Below are positions 1-12,517 of a DNA stretch of 64,000 nucleotides, one piece after another; within the stretch, counting starts at the first letter, position 1; the number at the start of each line of letters is the position of its first letter. The notes under the pieces were generated by a model that worked only from the letters and a program-made list of their open reading frames with translations, was not told the origin of the DNA and made no database searches. This DNA is from Sepiola atlantica (Eukaryota > Mollusca > Cephalopoda > Sepiida > Sepiolidae). A program made the translations under genes and the position numbers. The DNA is taken from assembly GCA_963556195.1 (NCBI GenBank), contig CAUVYP010000244.1:3286001-3350000 (forward strand), given 5' to 3'.

Positions 1-166
1 TCGCTTTTGTTTATAACTTCCACATTCATTCGAATTGTGCAACGAAACTTTGCAGACAGTCGCGGAGACACATTTTCTACTGAAGTACCAAGTTTCAGAA
101 GTGCAACTCTTGCACTGCCGGAGATATGTCGATACAAACTGAATACGCAAAACATCAACAAAATTT
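1..166. repeat. Partial satellite monomer at left window edge
   Basis: The window opens at monomer position 21 (TCGCTTTTG...) and completes that monomer at base 166. It is a class 1 copy (CGCGGAGACACATTTTC) with TTCATTCG in place of TTTATTCG and the linked changes GCAACTCTTGCACTGCC further on. Nothing marks an array edge, so the satellite continues to the left. Confidence 0.97.
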
Positions 167-538
167 AGCGCGTTTTAAAGTTGATATCGCTTTTGTTTAT
201 AACTTCCACATTTATTCGAATTGTGCAACGAAACTTTACAGACAGTCTCGAATAGGCCTTTTCTACTGGAATACCAAGTTTCAGAAGTGCAGCTCTTGTA
301 CTGCCGGAGATATGTCGATACAAACTGAATACGCAAAACATCAACAAAATTGAGCGCGTTTTACAGTTGATATCGCTTTTGTTTATAACTTCCACATTTA
401 TTCGAATTGTGCAACGAAACTTTGCAGACAGTCTCGAATAGGCCTTTTCTACTGAAGTACCAAGTTTCAGAAGTGCAGCTCTTGTACTGCCGGAGATATG
501 TCGATACAAACTGAATACGCAAAACATCAACAAAATTT

Positions 539-724
539 AGCGCGTTTTAAAGTTGATATCGCTTTTGTTTATAACTTCACCATTTATTCGAATGGTCCAA
601 CGAAACTTTGCAGACAGTCGCGGAGACACATTTTCTACTGAAGTACCACGTTTCAGAAGTGCAGCTCTTGTACTGCCGGAGATATGTCGATACACACTGA
701 ATACGCAAAACATCAACAAAATTT
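539..724. repeat. Chimeric monomer
   Basis: The head has CTTCACCATTTATTCG and GTCCAACGAAAC, and the middle has GTACCACGTTTC, all of which characterise the monomers at 4817, 6677 and 13933. Its tail reads CGATACACACTG, which elsewhere characterises the next monomer type (1283, 5003). The following monomer is the one expected two places later. This is the signature of a crossover that removed one repeat unit. Confidence 0.75.
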
Positions 725-910
725 AGCGCGTTTTAAAGTTGATATCGCTTTTGTTTATAACTTCCACATTTATTCGAATTGTGCAACGAAACTTTGCAGA
801 CAGTATCGAATAGGCCTTTTCTACTGAAGTACCCAGTTTCAGAAGTGCAGCTCTTGTACTGCCGGAGATATGTCGATACAAACTGAATACGCAAAACATC
901 AACAAAATTT

Positions 911-1096
911 AGCGCGTTTTAAAGTTGATATCGCTTTTGTTTATAACTTCCACATTTATTCGAATTGTGCAACGAAACTTTGCAGACAGTCTCAAATAGG
1001 CCTTTTCTACTGAAGTACCAAGTTTCAGAAGTGCAGCTCTTGTACTGCCGGAGATATGTCGATACAAACTGAATACGCAAAACATCAACAAAATTT
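911..1096. repeat. Reference class 2 monomer (CTCAAATAGGCC form)
   Basis: This copy is a good reference for the family: exactly 186 bp, 69 G+C (37%), 8 CpG dinucleotides against about 6.4 expected from its 37 C and 32 G. Its switch segment reads CTCAAATAGGCCTTTTC, one of three common class 2 spellings (the others begin CTCGAATAGG and ATCGAATAGG). Class 2 copies usually carry a StuI site AGGCCT at monomer 88-93 that classes 1 and G lack. Confidence 0.95.
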
Positions 1097-1282
1097 AGCG
1101 CGTTTTAAAGTTGATATCGCTTTAGTTTATAACTTCCACATTTATTCGAATTGTGCAACGAAACTTTGCAGACAGTCTGGAATCGGCCTCTTCTACTGAA
1201 GTACCAAGTTTCAAAAGTGCAGCTCTTGTACTGCCGGAGATATGTCGATACAAACTGAATACGCAAAACATCAACAAAATTT
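1097..1282. repeat. Reference class G monomer
   Basis: Switch segment CTGGAATCGGCCTCTTC. Class G copies almost always carry GCTTTAGTTTAT at monomer 23-34 where other classes have GCTTTTGTTTAT, although the two markers lie about 55 bp apart. This linkage makes the class easy to follow through the array. Exceptions are recombinant-looking copies near 6863, 10026, 14119 and 17282, which have class G with the ordinary GCTTTTG head. Confidence 0.93.
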
Positions 1283-1468
1283 AGCGCGTTTTAAAATTGA
1301 TATCGCTTTTGTTTATAACTTCCACATTTATTCGAATTGTGCAACGAAACTTTGCAGACAGTCGCGGAGACACATGTTCTACTGAAGTACCAAGTTTCAG
1401 AAGTGCAGCTCTTGTACTGCCGGAGATATGTCGATACACACTGAATACGCAAAACATCAACAAAATTT

Positions 1469-1654
1469 AGCGCGTTTTAAAGTTGATATCGCTTTTGTTT
1501 ATAACTTCCACATTTATTCGAATTGTGCAACGAAACTTTGCAGACAGTCGCGGAGACACATTTTCTACTGAAGTACCAAGTTTCAGAAGTGCAGCTCTTG
1601 TACTGCCGCAGATATGTCGATACAAACTGAATACGCAAAACATCAACAAAATTT
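1469..1654. repeat. Reference class 1 monomer
   Basis: Switch segment CGCGGAGACACATTTTC. This example also has GCCGCAGATATG instead of GCCGGAGATATG near monomer 137-148, a private change that marks one HOR position and recurs, for example, near 3281, 9419, 12582, 39930 and 61878. Frequent subtypes of class 1 are CACATGTTC and CGCAGAGACAC. Confidence 0.93.
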
Positions 1655-2398
1655 AGCGCGTTTTAAAGTTGATATCGCTTTTGTTTATAACTTCCACATT
1701 TATTCGAATTGTGCAACGAAACTTTGCAGACAGTATCGAATAGGCCTTTTCTACTGGAGTACCCAGTTTCAGAAGTGCAGCTCTTGTACTGCCGGAGATA
1801 TGTCGATACAAACTGAATACGCAAAACATCAACAAAATTTAGCACGTTTTAAAGTTGATATCGCTTTTGTTTATAACTTCCACATTTATTCGAATTGTGC
1901 AACGAAACTTTGCAGACAGTCTCAAATAGGCCTTTTCTACTGAAGTACCAAGTTTCAGAAGTGCAGCTCTTGTACTACCGGAGATATGTCGATACAAACT
2001 GAATACGCAAAACATCAACAAAATTTAGCGCGTTTTAAAGTTGATATCGCTTTAGTTTATAACTTCCACATTTATTCGAATTGTGCAACGAAACTTTGCA
2101 GACAGTCTGGAATCGGCCTCTTCTACTGAAGTACCAAGTTTCAGAAGTGCAGCTCTTGTACTGCCGGAGATATGTCGATACAAACTGAATACGCAAAACA
2201 TCAACAAAATTTAGCGCGTTTTAAAATTGATATCGTTTTTGTTTATAACTTCCACATTTATTCGAATTGTGCAACGAAACTTTGCAGACAGTCTCAAATA
2301 GGCCTTTTCTACTGAAGTACCAAGTTTCAGAAGTGCAGCTCTTGTACTGCCGGAGATTTGTCGATACAAACTGGATACGCAAAACATCAACAAAATTT

Positions 2399-3514
2399 AG
2401 CGCGTTTTGAAGTTGATATCGCTTTTGTTTATAACTTCCACATTTATTCGAATTGTGCAACGAAACTTTGCAGACAGTCTCGAATAGGCCTTTTCTACTG
2501 AAGTACCAAGTTTCAGAAGTGCAGCTCTTGTACTGCCGGAGATATGTCGATACAAACTGAATACGCAAAACATCAACAAAATTTAGCGCGTTTTAAAGTT
2601 GATATCGCTTTTGTTTATAACTTGCACATTTATTCGAATTGTGCAACGAAACTTTGCAGACAGTCTCGAATAGGCCTTTTCTACTGGAGTACCAAGTTTC
2701 AGTAGTGCAGCTCTTGTACTGCCGGAGATATGTCGATACAAACTGAATACGCAAAACATCAACAAAATTTAGCGCGTTTTACAGTTGATATCGCTTTTGT
2801 TTATAACTTCCACATTTATTCGAATTGTGCAACGAAACTTTGCAGACAGTCTTGAATAGGCCTTTTCTACTGAAGTACCAAGTTTCAGAAGTGCAGCTCT
2901 TGTACTGCCGGAGATATGTCGATACAAACTAAATACGCAAAACATCAACAAAATTTAGCGCGTTTTAAAGTTGATATCGCTTTTGTTTATAACTTCCACA
3001 TTTATTCGAATTGTGCAACGAAACTTTGCAGACAGTCGCGGAGACACATGTTCTACTGAAGTACCAAGTTTCAGAAGTGCAGCTCTTGTACTGCCGGAGA
3101 TATGTCGATACAAACTGAATACGCAAAACATCAACAAAATTTAGCGCGTTTTAAAGTTGATATCGCTTTTGTTTATAACTTCCACATTTATTCGAATTGT
3201 GCAACGAAACTTTGCAGACAGTCGCGGAGACACATTTTCTACTGAAGTACCAAGTTTCAGAAGTGCAGCTCTTGTACTGCCGCAGATATGTCGATACAAA
3301 CTGAATACGCAAAACATCAACAAAATTTAGCGCGTTTTAAAGTTGATATCGCTTTTGTTTATAACTTCCACATTTATTCGAATTGTGCAACGAAACTTTG
3401 CAGACAGTATCGAATAGGCCTTTTCTACTGAAGTACCAAGTTTCAGAAGTGCAGCTCTTGTACTGCCGGAGATATGTCGATACAAACTGAATACGCAAAA
3501 CATCAACAAAATTT
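2399..3514. repeat. Six-monomer block shared with 8538-9653
   Basis: Six consecutive monomers have the same order and shared private changes as those at 8538-9653, 6,139 bp away (33 monomers plus a 1-bp insertion). Shared markers include TTTTGAAGTTGATATC at the start and TTTCAGTAGTGCAGC in the second monomer (about 2697 and 8837), followed by TACAAACTAAATACGC in the third. A few positions differ, for example TTGCACATTT near 2623, so this is an older duplicate than the 7,256-bp pair. Confidence 0.82.
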
Positions 3515-4130
3515 AGCGCGTTTTAAAGTTGATATCGCTTTTGTTTATAACTTCCACATTTATTCGAATTGTGCAACGAAACTTTGCAGACAGTCGCGGA
3601 GACACATGTTCTACTGAAGTACCAAGTTTCAGAAGTGCAGCTCTTGTACTGCCGGAGATATGTCGATACAAACTGAATACGCAAAACATCAACAAAATTT
3701 AGCGCGTTTTGAAGTTGATATCGCTTTTGTTTATAACTTCCACATTTATTCGAATTGTGCAACGAAACTTTGCAGACAGTCGCGGAGACACATTTTCTAC
3801 TGAAGTACCAAGTTTCAGAAGTGCAGCTCTTGTACTGCCGGAGATATGTCGATACAAACTGAATACGCAAAACATCAACAAAATTTAGCGCGTTTTAAAG
3901 TTGATATCGCTTTTGTTTATAACTTCCACATTTATTCGAATTGTGCAACGAAACTTTGCAGACAGTCTCAAATAGCCGTTTTCTACTGAAGTACCAAGTT
4001 TCAGAAGTGCAGCTCTTGTACTGCCGGAGATATGTCGATACAAACTGAATACGCAAAACATCAACAAAATTTAGCGCGTTTTACAGTTGATATCGCTTTT
4101 GTTTATAACTTCCACATTCATTCGAATTGT

Positions 4131-5010
4131 GAAACGAAACTTTGCAGACAGTCGCGGAGACACATTTTCTACTGAAGTACCAAGTTTCAGAAGTGCAGCT
4201 CTTGTACTGCCGGAGATATGTCGATACAAACTGAATACGCAAAACATCAACAAAATTTAGCGCGTTTTAAAGTTGATATCGCTTTTGTTTATAACTTCCA
4301 CATTTATTCGAATTGTGCAACGAAACTTTGCAGACAGTCGCGGAGACACATGTTCTACTGAAGTACCAAGTTTCAGAAGTGCAGCTCTTGTACTGCCGGA
4401 GATATGTCGATACAAACTGAATACGCAAAACATCAACAAAATTTAGCGCGTTTTAAAGTTGATATCGCTTTTGTTTATAACTTCCACATTTATTCGAATT
4501 GTGCAACGAAACTTTGCAGACAGTCTCGAATAGGCCTTTTCTACTGGAGTACCAAGTTTCAGAAGTGCAGCTCTTGTACTGCCGGAGATATGTCGATACA
4601 AACTGAATACGCAAAACATCAACAAAATTTAGCGCGTTTTACAGTTGATATCGCTTTTGTTTATAACTTCCACATTTATTCGAATTGTGCAACGAAACTT
4701 TGCAGACAGTCTCGAATAGGCCTTTTCTACTGAAGTACCAAGTTTCAGAAGTGCAGCTCTTGTACTGCCGGAGATATGTCGATACAAACTAAATACGCAA
4801 AACATCAACAAAATTTAGCGCGTTTTAAAGTTGATATCGCTTTTGTTTATAACTTCACCATTTATTCGAATTGTCCAACGAAACTTTGCAGACAGTCGCG
4901 GAGACACATTTTCTACTGAAGTACCACGTTTCAGAAGTGCAACTCTTGCACTGCCGGAGATATGTCGATACAAACTGAATACGCAAAACATCAACAAAAT
5001 TTAGCGCGTT
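4131..5010. repeat. About 880-bp block repeated 1,860 bp downstream
   Basis: From just after GTGAAACG (about 4131) to about 5010 the sequence matches 5991-6870, ten monomers later, with no difference that I could see. The block has class 1, class 1 (CACATGTTC), class 2 with CTGGAGTACC, class 2 with AACTAAATACG, then the CTTCACCATT / GTCCAACG monomer. Beyond it the copies diverge: the next monomer starts with TTTTAAAG in one and TTTGAAAG in the other. Confidence 0.85.
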
Positions 5011-5932
5011 TTAAAGTTGATATCGCTTTTGTTTATAACTTCCACATTTATTCGAATTGTGCAACGAAACTTTGCAGACAGTCGCGGAGACACATGTTCT
5101 ACTGAAGTACCAAGTTTCAGAAGTGCAGCTCTTGTACTGCCGGAGATATGTCGATACACACTGAATACGCAAAACATCAACAAAATTTAGCGCGTTTTAA
5201 AGTTGATATCGCTTTTGTTTATAACTTCCATATTTATTCGAATTGTGCAACGAAACTTTGCAGACAGTCGCGGAGACACATTTTCTACTGAAGTACCAAG
5301 TTTCAGAAGTGCAGCTCTTGTACTGCCGCAGATATGTCGATACAAACTGAATACGCAAAACATCAACAAAATTTAGCGCGTTTTAAAGTAGATATCGCTT
5401 TTGTTTATAACTTCCACATTTATTCGAATTGTGCAACGAAACTTTGCAGACAGTATCGAATAGGCCTTTTCTACTGAAGTACCCAGTTTCAGAAGTGCAG
5501 CTCTTGTACTGCCGGAGATATGTCGATACAAACTGAATACGCAAAACATCAACAAAATTTAGCGCGTTTTAAAGTTGATATCGCTTTTGTTTATAACTTC
5601 CACATTTATTCGAATTGTGCAACGAAACTTTGCAGACAGTCTCAAATAGGCCTTTTCTACTGAAGTACCAAGTTTCAGAAGTGCAGCTCTTGTACTGCCG
5701 GAGATATGTCGATACAAACTGAATACGCAAAACATCAACAAAATTTAGCGCGTTTTAAAGTTGATATCGCTTTAGTTTATAACTTCCACATTTATTCGAA
5801 TTGTGCAACGAAACTTTGCAGACAGTCTGGAATCGGCCTCTTCTACTGAAGTACCAAGTTTCAGAAGTGCAGCTGTTGTACTGCCGGAGATATGTCGATA
5901 CAAACTGAATACGCAAAACATCAACAAAATTT
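4445..5932. repeat. Eight-monomer block with a distant copy at 31423-32910
   Basis: Eight monomers in the order CTGGAGTACC class 2; AACTAAATACG class 2; CTTCACCATT / GTCCAACG class 1; CACATGTTC class 1 with TACACACTG; GCCGCAG class 1; ATCGAATAGG class 2; CTCAAATAGG class 2; class G. The same order with the same private markers returns at 31423-32910, 26,978 bp away. The copies differ by scattered substitutions, consistent with an old duplication later separated by local amplifications. Confidence 0.8.
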
Positions 5933-8900
5933 AGCGCGTTTTGAAGTTGATATCGCTTTTGTTTATAACTTCCACATTTATTCGAATTGTGCAACGAAAC
6001 TTTGCAGACAGTCGCGGAGACACATTTTCTACTGAAGTACCAAGTTTCAGAAGTGCAGCTCTTGTACTGCCGGAGATATGTCGATACAAACTGAATACGC
6101 AAAACATCAACAAAATTTAGCGCGTTTTAAAGTTGATATCGCTTTTGTTTATAACTTCCACATTTATTCGAATTGTGCAACGAAACTTTGCAGACAGTCG
6201 CGGAGACACATGTTCTACTGAAGTACCAAGTTTCAGAAGTGCAGCTCTTGTACTGCCGGAGATATGTCGATACAAACTGAATACGCAAAACATCAACAAA
6301 ATTTAGCGCGTTTTAAAGTTGATATCGCTTTTGTTTATAACTTCCACATTTATTCGAATTGTGCAACGAAACTTTGCAGACAGTCTCGAATAGGCCTTTT
6401 CTACTGGAGTACCAAGTTTCAGAAGTGCAGCTCTTGTACTGCCGGAGATATGTCGATACAAACTGAATACGCAAAACATCAACAAAATTTAGCGCGTTTT
6501 ACAGTTGATATCGCTTTTGTTTATAACTTCCACATTTATTCGAATTGTGCAACGAAACTTTGCAGACAGTCTCGAATAGGCCTTTTCTACTGAAGTACCA
6601 AGTTTCAGAAGTGCAGCTCTTGTACTGCCGGAGATATGTCGATACAAACTAAATACGCAAAACATCAACAAAATTTAGCGCGTTTTAAAGTTGATATCGC
6701 TTTTGTTTATAACTTCACCATTTATTCGAATTGTCCAACGAAACTTTGCAGACAGTCGCGGAGACACATTTTCTACTGAAGTACCACGTTTCAGAAGTGC
6801 AACTCTTGCACTGCCGGAGATATGTCGATACAAACTGAATACGCAAAACATCAACAAAATTTAGCGCGTTTGAAAGTTGATATCGCTTTTGTTTATAACT
6901 TCCACATTTATTCGAATTGTGCAACGAAACTTTGCAGACAGTCTGGAATCGGCCTCTTCTACTGAAGTACCAAGTTTCAGAAGTGCAGCTCTTGTACTGC
7001 CGGAGATATGTCGATACAAACTGAATACGCAAAACATCAACAAAATTTAGCGCGTTTGAAAATTGATATCGCTTTTGTTTATAACTTCCACATTTATTCG
7101 AATTGTGCAACGAAACTTTGCAGACAGTCTCAAATAGGCCTTTTCCACTGAAGTACCAAGTTTCAGAAGTGCAGCTCTTGTACTGCCGGAGATATGTCGA
7201 TACAAACTGAATACGCAAAACATCAACAAAATTTAGCGCGTTTTACAGTTGATATCGCTTTTGTTTATAACTTCCACATTTATTCGAATTGTGCAACGAA
7301 ACTTTGCAGACAGTCTCAAATAGGCCTTTTCTACTGCAGTACCAAGTTTCAGAAGTGCAGCTCTTGTACTGCCGCAGATATGTCGATACAAACTGAATAC
7401 GCAAAACATCAACAAAATTTAGCGCGTTTTAAAGTTGATATCGCTTTTGTTTATAACTTCCACATTTATTCGAATTGTGCAACGAAACTTTGCAGACAGT
7501 ATCGAATAGGCCTTTTCTACTGAAGTACCAAGTTTAAGAAGTGCAGCTCTTGTACTGCCGGAGATATGTCCATACAAACTGAATACGCAAAACATCAATA
7601 AAATTTAGCGCGTTTTAATGTTGATATCGCTTTTGATTATAACTTCCACATTTATTCGAATTGTGCAACGAAACTTTGCAGACAGTCTCGAATAGGCCTT
7701 TTACTACTGAAGTACCAAGTTTCAGAAGTGCAGCTCTTGTACTGCCGGAGATATGTCGATACAAACTGAATACGCAAAACATCAACAAAATTTAGCGCGT
7801 TTTAAAGTTGATATCGCTTTTGTTTATAACTTCCACATTTATTCGAATTGTGCAACGAAACTTTGCAGACAGTCTCAAATAGGCCTTTTCTACTGAAGTA
7901 CCAAGTTTCAGAAGTGCAGCTCTTGTACTGCCGGAGATATGTCGATACAAACTGAATACGCAAAACATCAACAAAATTTAGCGCGTTTTAAAGTTGATAT
8001 CGCTTTAGTTCATAACTTCCACATTTATTCGAATTGTGCAACGAAACTTTGCAGACAGTCTGGAATCGGCCTCTTCTACTGAAGTACCAAGTTTCAGAAG
8101 TGCAGCTCTTGTACTGCCGGAGATATGTCGATACAAACTGAATACACAAAACATCAACAAAATTTAGCGCGTTTTAAAGTTGATATCGCTTTTGTTTATA
8201 ACTTCCACATTTATTCGAATTGTGCAACGAAACTTTGCAGACAGTCGCAGAGACACATTTTCTACTGAAGTACCAAGTTTCAGAAGTGCAACTCTTGTAC
8301 TGCCGGAAGTTTGTCGATACAAACTAAATACGCAAAACATCAACAAAATTTAGCGCGTTTTAAAGTTGATATCGCTTTTGTTTATAACTTCCACATTTAT
8401 TCGAATTGTGCAACGAAACTTTGCAGACAGTCGCGGAGACACATTTTCTACTGAAGTACCAGGTTTCAGAAGTGCAGCTCTTGTACTGTTGGAGATATGT
8501 CGATACAAACTGAATACGCAAAACATCAACAAAATTTAGCGCGTTTTGAAGTTGATATCGCTTTTGTTTATAACTTCCACATTTATTCGAATTGTGCAAC
8601 GAAACTTTGCAGACAGTCTCGAATAGGCCTTTTCTACTGAAGTACCAAGTTTCAGAAGTGCAGCTCTTGTACTGCCGGAGATATGTCGATACAAACTGAA
8701 TACGCAAAACATCAACAAAATTTAGCGCGTTTTAAAGTTGATATCGCTTTTGTTTATAACTTCCACATTTATTCGAATTGTGCAACGAAACTTTGCAGAC
8801 AGTCTCGAATAGGCCTTTTCTACTGGAGTACCAAGTTTCAGTAGTGCAGCTCTTGTACTGCCGGAGATATGTCGATACAAACTGAATACGCAAAACATCA

Positions 8901-11900
8901 ACAAAATTTAGCGCGTTTTACAGTTGATATCGCTTTTGTTTATAACTTCCACATTTATTCGAATTGTGCAACGAAACTTTGCAGACAGTCTCGAATAGGC
9001 CTTTTCTACTGAAGTACCAAGTTTCAGAAGTGCAGCTCTTGTACTGCCGGAGATATGTCGATACAAACTAAATACGCAAAACATCAACAAAATTTAGCGC
9101 GTTTTAAAGTTGATATCGCTTTTGTTTATAACTTCCACATTTATTCGAATTGTGCAACGAAACTTTGCAGACAGTCGCGGAGACACATGTTCTACTGAAG
9201 TACCCAGTTTCAGAAGTGCAGCTCTTGTACTGCCGGAGATATGTCGATACAAACTGAATACGCAAAACATCAACAAAATTTAGCGCGTTTTAAAGTTGAT
9301 ATCGCTTTTGTTTATAACTTCCACATTTATTCGAATTGTGCAACGAAACTTTGAAGACAGTCGCGGAGACACATTTTCTACTGAAGTACCAAGTTTCAGA
9401 AGTGCAGCTCTTGTACTGCCGCAGATATGTCGATACAAACTGAATACGCAAAACATCAACAAAATTTAGCGCGTTTTAAAGTTGATATCGCTTTTGTTTA
9501 TAACTTCCACATTTATTCGAATTGTGCAACGAAACATTGCAGACAGTATCGAATAGGTCTTTTCTACTGAAGTACCAAGTTTCAGAAGTGCAGCTCTTGT
9601 ACTGCCGGAGATATGTCGATACAAACTGAATACGCAAAACATCAACAAAATTTAGCGCGTTTTAAAGTTGATATCGCTTTTGTTTATAACTTCCACATTT
9701 ATTCGAATTGTGCAACGAAACTTTGCAGACAGTCTCAAATAGGCCTTTTCTACTGAAGTACCAAGTTTCAGAAGTGCAGCTCTTGTACTGCCGGAGATAT
9801 GTCGATACAAACTGAATACGCAAAACATCAACAAAATTTAGCGCGTTTTAAAGTTGATATCGCTTTAGTTTATAACTTCCACATTTATTCGAATTGTGCA
9901 ACGAAACTTTGCAGACAGTCTGGAATCGGCCTCTTCTACTGAAGTACCAAGTTTCAGAAGTGCAGCTCTTGTACTGCCGGAGATATGTCGATACAAACTG
10001 AATACGCAAAACATCAACAAAATTTAGCGCGTTTGAAAGTTGATATCGCTTTTGTTTATAACTTCCACATTTATTCGAATTGTGCAACGAAACTTTGCAG
10101 ACAGTCTGGAATCGGCCTCTTCTACTGAAGTACCAAGTTTCAGAAGTGCAGCTCTTGTACTGCCGGAGATATGTCGATACAAACTGAATACGCAAAACAT
10201 CAACAAAATTTAGCGCGTTTGAAAATTGATATCGCTTTTGTTTATAACTTCCACATTTATTCGAATTGTGCAACGAAACTTTGCAGACAGTCTCAAATAG
10301 GCCTTTTCCACTGAAGTACCAAGTTTCAGAAGTGCAGCTCTTGTACTGCCGGAGATATGTCGATACAAACTGAATACGCAAAACATCAACAAAATTTAGC
10401 GCGTTTTACAGTTGATATCGCTTTTGTTTATAACTTCCACATTTATTCGAATTGTGCAACGAAACTTTGCAGACAGTCTCAAATAGGCCTTTTCTACTGC
10501 AGTACCAAGTTTCAGAAGTGCAGCTCTTGTACTGCCGCAGATATGTCGATACAAACTGAATACGCAAAACATCAACAAAATTTAGCGCGTTTTAAAGTTG
10601 ATATCGCTTTTGTTTATAACTTCCACATTTATTCGAATTGTGCAACGAAACTTTGCAGACAGTATCGAATAGGCCTTTTCTACTGAAGTACCAAGTTTAA
10701 GAAGTGCAGCTCTTGTACTGCCGGAGATATGTCCATACAAACTGAATACGCAAAACATCAATAAAATTTAGCGCGTTTTAATGTTGATATCGCTTTTGAT
10801 TATAACTTCCACATTTATTCGAATTGTGCAACGAAACTTTGCAGACAGTCTCGAATAGGCCTTTTACTACTGAAGTACCAAGTTTCAGAAGTGCAGCTCT
10901 TGTACTGCCGGAGATATGTCGATACAAACTGAATACGCAAAACATCAACAAAATTTAGCGCGTTTTAAAGTTGATATCGCTTTTGTTTATAACTTCCACA
11001 TTTATTCGAATTGTGCAACGAAACTTTGCAGACAGTCTCAAATAGGCCTTTTCTACTGAAGTACCAAGTTTCAGAAGTGCAGCTCTTGTACTGCCGGAGA
11101 TATGTCGATACAAACTGAATACGCAAAACATCAACAAAATTTAGCGCGTTTTAAAGTTGATATCGCTTTAGTTCATAACTTCCACATTTATTCGAATTGT
11201 GCAACGAAACTTTGCAGACAGTCTGGAATCGGCCTCTTCTACTGAAGTACCAAGTTTCAGAAGTGCAGCTCTTGTACTGCCGGAGATATGTCGATACAAA
11301 CTGAATACACAAAACATCAACAAAATTTAGCGCGTTTTAAAGTTGATATCGCTTTTGTTTATAACTTCCACATTTATTCGAATTGTGCAACGAAACTTTG
11401 CAGACAGTCGCAGAGACACATTTTCTACTGAAGTACCAAGTTTCAGAAGTGCAACTCTTGTACTGCCGGAAGTTTGTCGATACAAACTAAATACGCAAAA
11501 CATCAACAAAATTTAGCGCGTTTTAAAGTTGATATCGCTTTTGTTTATAACTTCCACATTTATTCGAATTGTGCAACGAAACTTTGCAGACAGTCGCGGA
11601 GACACATTTTCTACTGAAGTACCAGGTTTCAGAAGTGCAGCTCTTGTACTGTTGGAGATATGTCGATACAAACTGAATACGCAAAACATCAACAAAATTT
11701 AGCGCGTTTTGAAGTTGATATCGCTTTTGTTTATAACTTCCACATTTATTCGAATTGTGCAACGAAACTTTGCAGACAGTCTCGAATAGGCCTTTTCTAC
11801 TGAAGTACCAAGTTTCAGAAGTGCAGCTCTTGTACTGCCGGAGATATGTCGATACAAACTGAATACGCAAAACATCAACAAAATTTAGCGCGTTTTAAAG

Positions 11901-12517
11901 TTGATATCGCTTTTGTTTATAACTTCCACATTTATTCGAATTGTGCAACGAAACTTTGCAGACAGTCTCGAATAGGCCTTTTCTACTGGAGTACCAAGTT
12001 TCAGTAGTGCAGCTCTTGTACTGCCGGAGATATGTCGATACAAACTGAATACGCAAAACATCAACAAAATTTAGCGCGTTTTACAGTTGATATCGCTTTT
12101 GTTTATAACTTCCACATTTATTCGAATTGTGCAACGAAACTTTGCAGACAGTCTCGAATAGGCCTTTTCTACTGAAGTACCAAATTTCAGAAGTGCAGCT
12201 CTTGTACTGCCGGAGATATGTCGATACAAACTAAATACGCAAAACATCAACAAAATTTAGCGCGTTTTAAAGTTGATATCGCTTTTGTTTATAACTTCCA
12301 CATTTATTCGAATTGTGCAACGAAACTTTGCAGACAGTCGCGGAGACACATGTTCTACTGAAGTACCCAGTTTCAGAAGTGCAGCTCTTGTACTGCCGGA
12401 GATATGTCGATACAAACTGAATACGCAAAACATCAACAAAATTTAGCGCGTTTTAAAGTTGATATCGCTTTTGTTTATAACTTCCACATTTATTCGAATT
12501 GTGCAACGAAACTTTGA
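5262..12517. repeat. 39-mer higher-order repeat, 7,256 bp, copy 1
   Basis: This 7,256-bp unit (39 monomers plus two 1-bp insertions, at 7703 and 10866) is followed directly by a second copy. The match starts after a difference at 5261 (C) versus 12517 (A), within CTTTGCAGAC versus CTTTGAAGAC. Internal order: the last monomers of a 17-mer, a 5-mer (5933-6862), a 17-mer (6863-10025) and most of a second 17-mer (from 10026). Shared landmarks include GTAGATATC near 5389/12645, GCAGCTGTTGTAC near 5870/13126 and GTTCATAAC near 8007/15263. Confidence 0.9.
6863..10025. repeat. 17-mer higher-order repeat, 3,163 bp, copy 1
   Basis: Seventeen monomers, 3,163 bp because the fifth carries an extra A at 7703. 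Successive tags: TTTGAAAGTTG with class G; TTTGAAAATTG with CTTTTCCACTG; CTACTGCAGTACC; GTTTAAGAAG with GTCCATACAAAC; TTAATGTTGATATC with CTTTTACTACTG; class 2; GTTCATAAC class G; CGCAGAGAC with GGAAGTTTGTCG; ACCAGGTTTC with ACTGTTGGAG; then class 2, CTGGAGTACC, AACTAAATAC, GTACCCAGTTTC, CTTTGAAGACAG, GAAACATTGCAG, class 2 and class G. Confidence 0.9.

Larger units (their letters stand above)
353..2212. repeat. Two successive 5-monomer repeats (930 bp each)
   Basis: Monomers at 353-1282 and 1283-2212 end in the same order of three: ATCGAATAGG class 2, CTCAAATAGG class 2, class G. The second set has the fuller order seen again at 5003-5932 (class 1 with CACATGTTC and TACACACTG, class 1 with GCCGCAG, then the three). 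The first set looks like a shortened version in which the monomer at 539-724 joins two neighbours. Copies are similar but not identical. Confidence 0.8.

Noticed and set aside
1614..1943. Plus-strand 109-codon open frames (also at 4404, 6264, 7194, 10357, 13520, 35660, 39007 and 44401)
   Set aside because: These occur only where CTACTGAAG is changed to CTACTGGAG or CTACTGCAG, losing the TGA stop so that two satellite monomers are read through. They are repeat artefacts, not genes.
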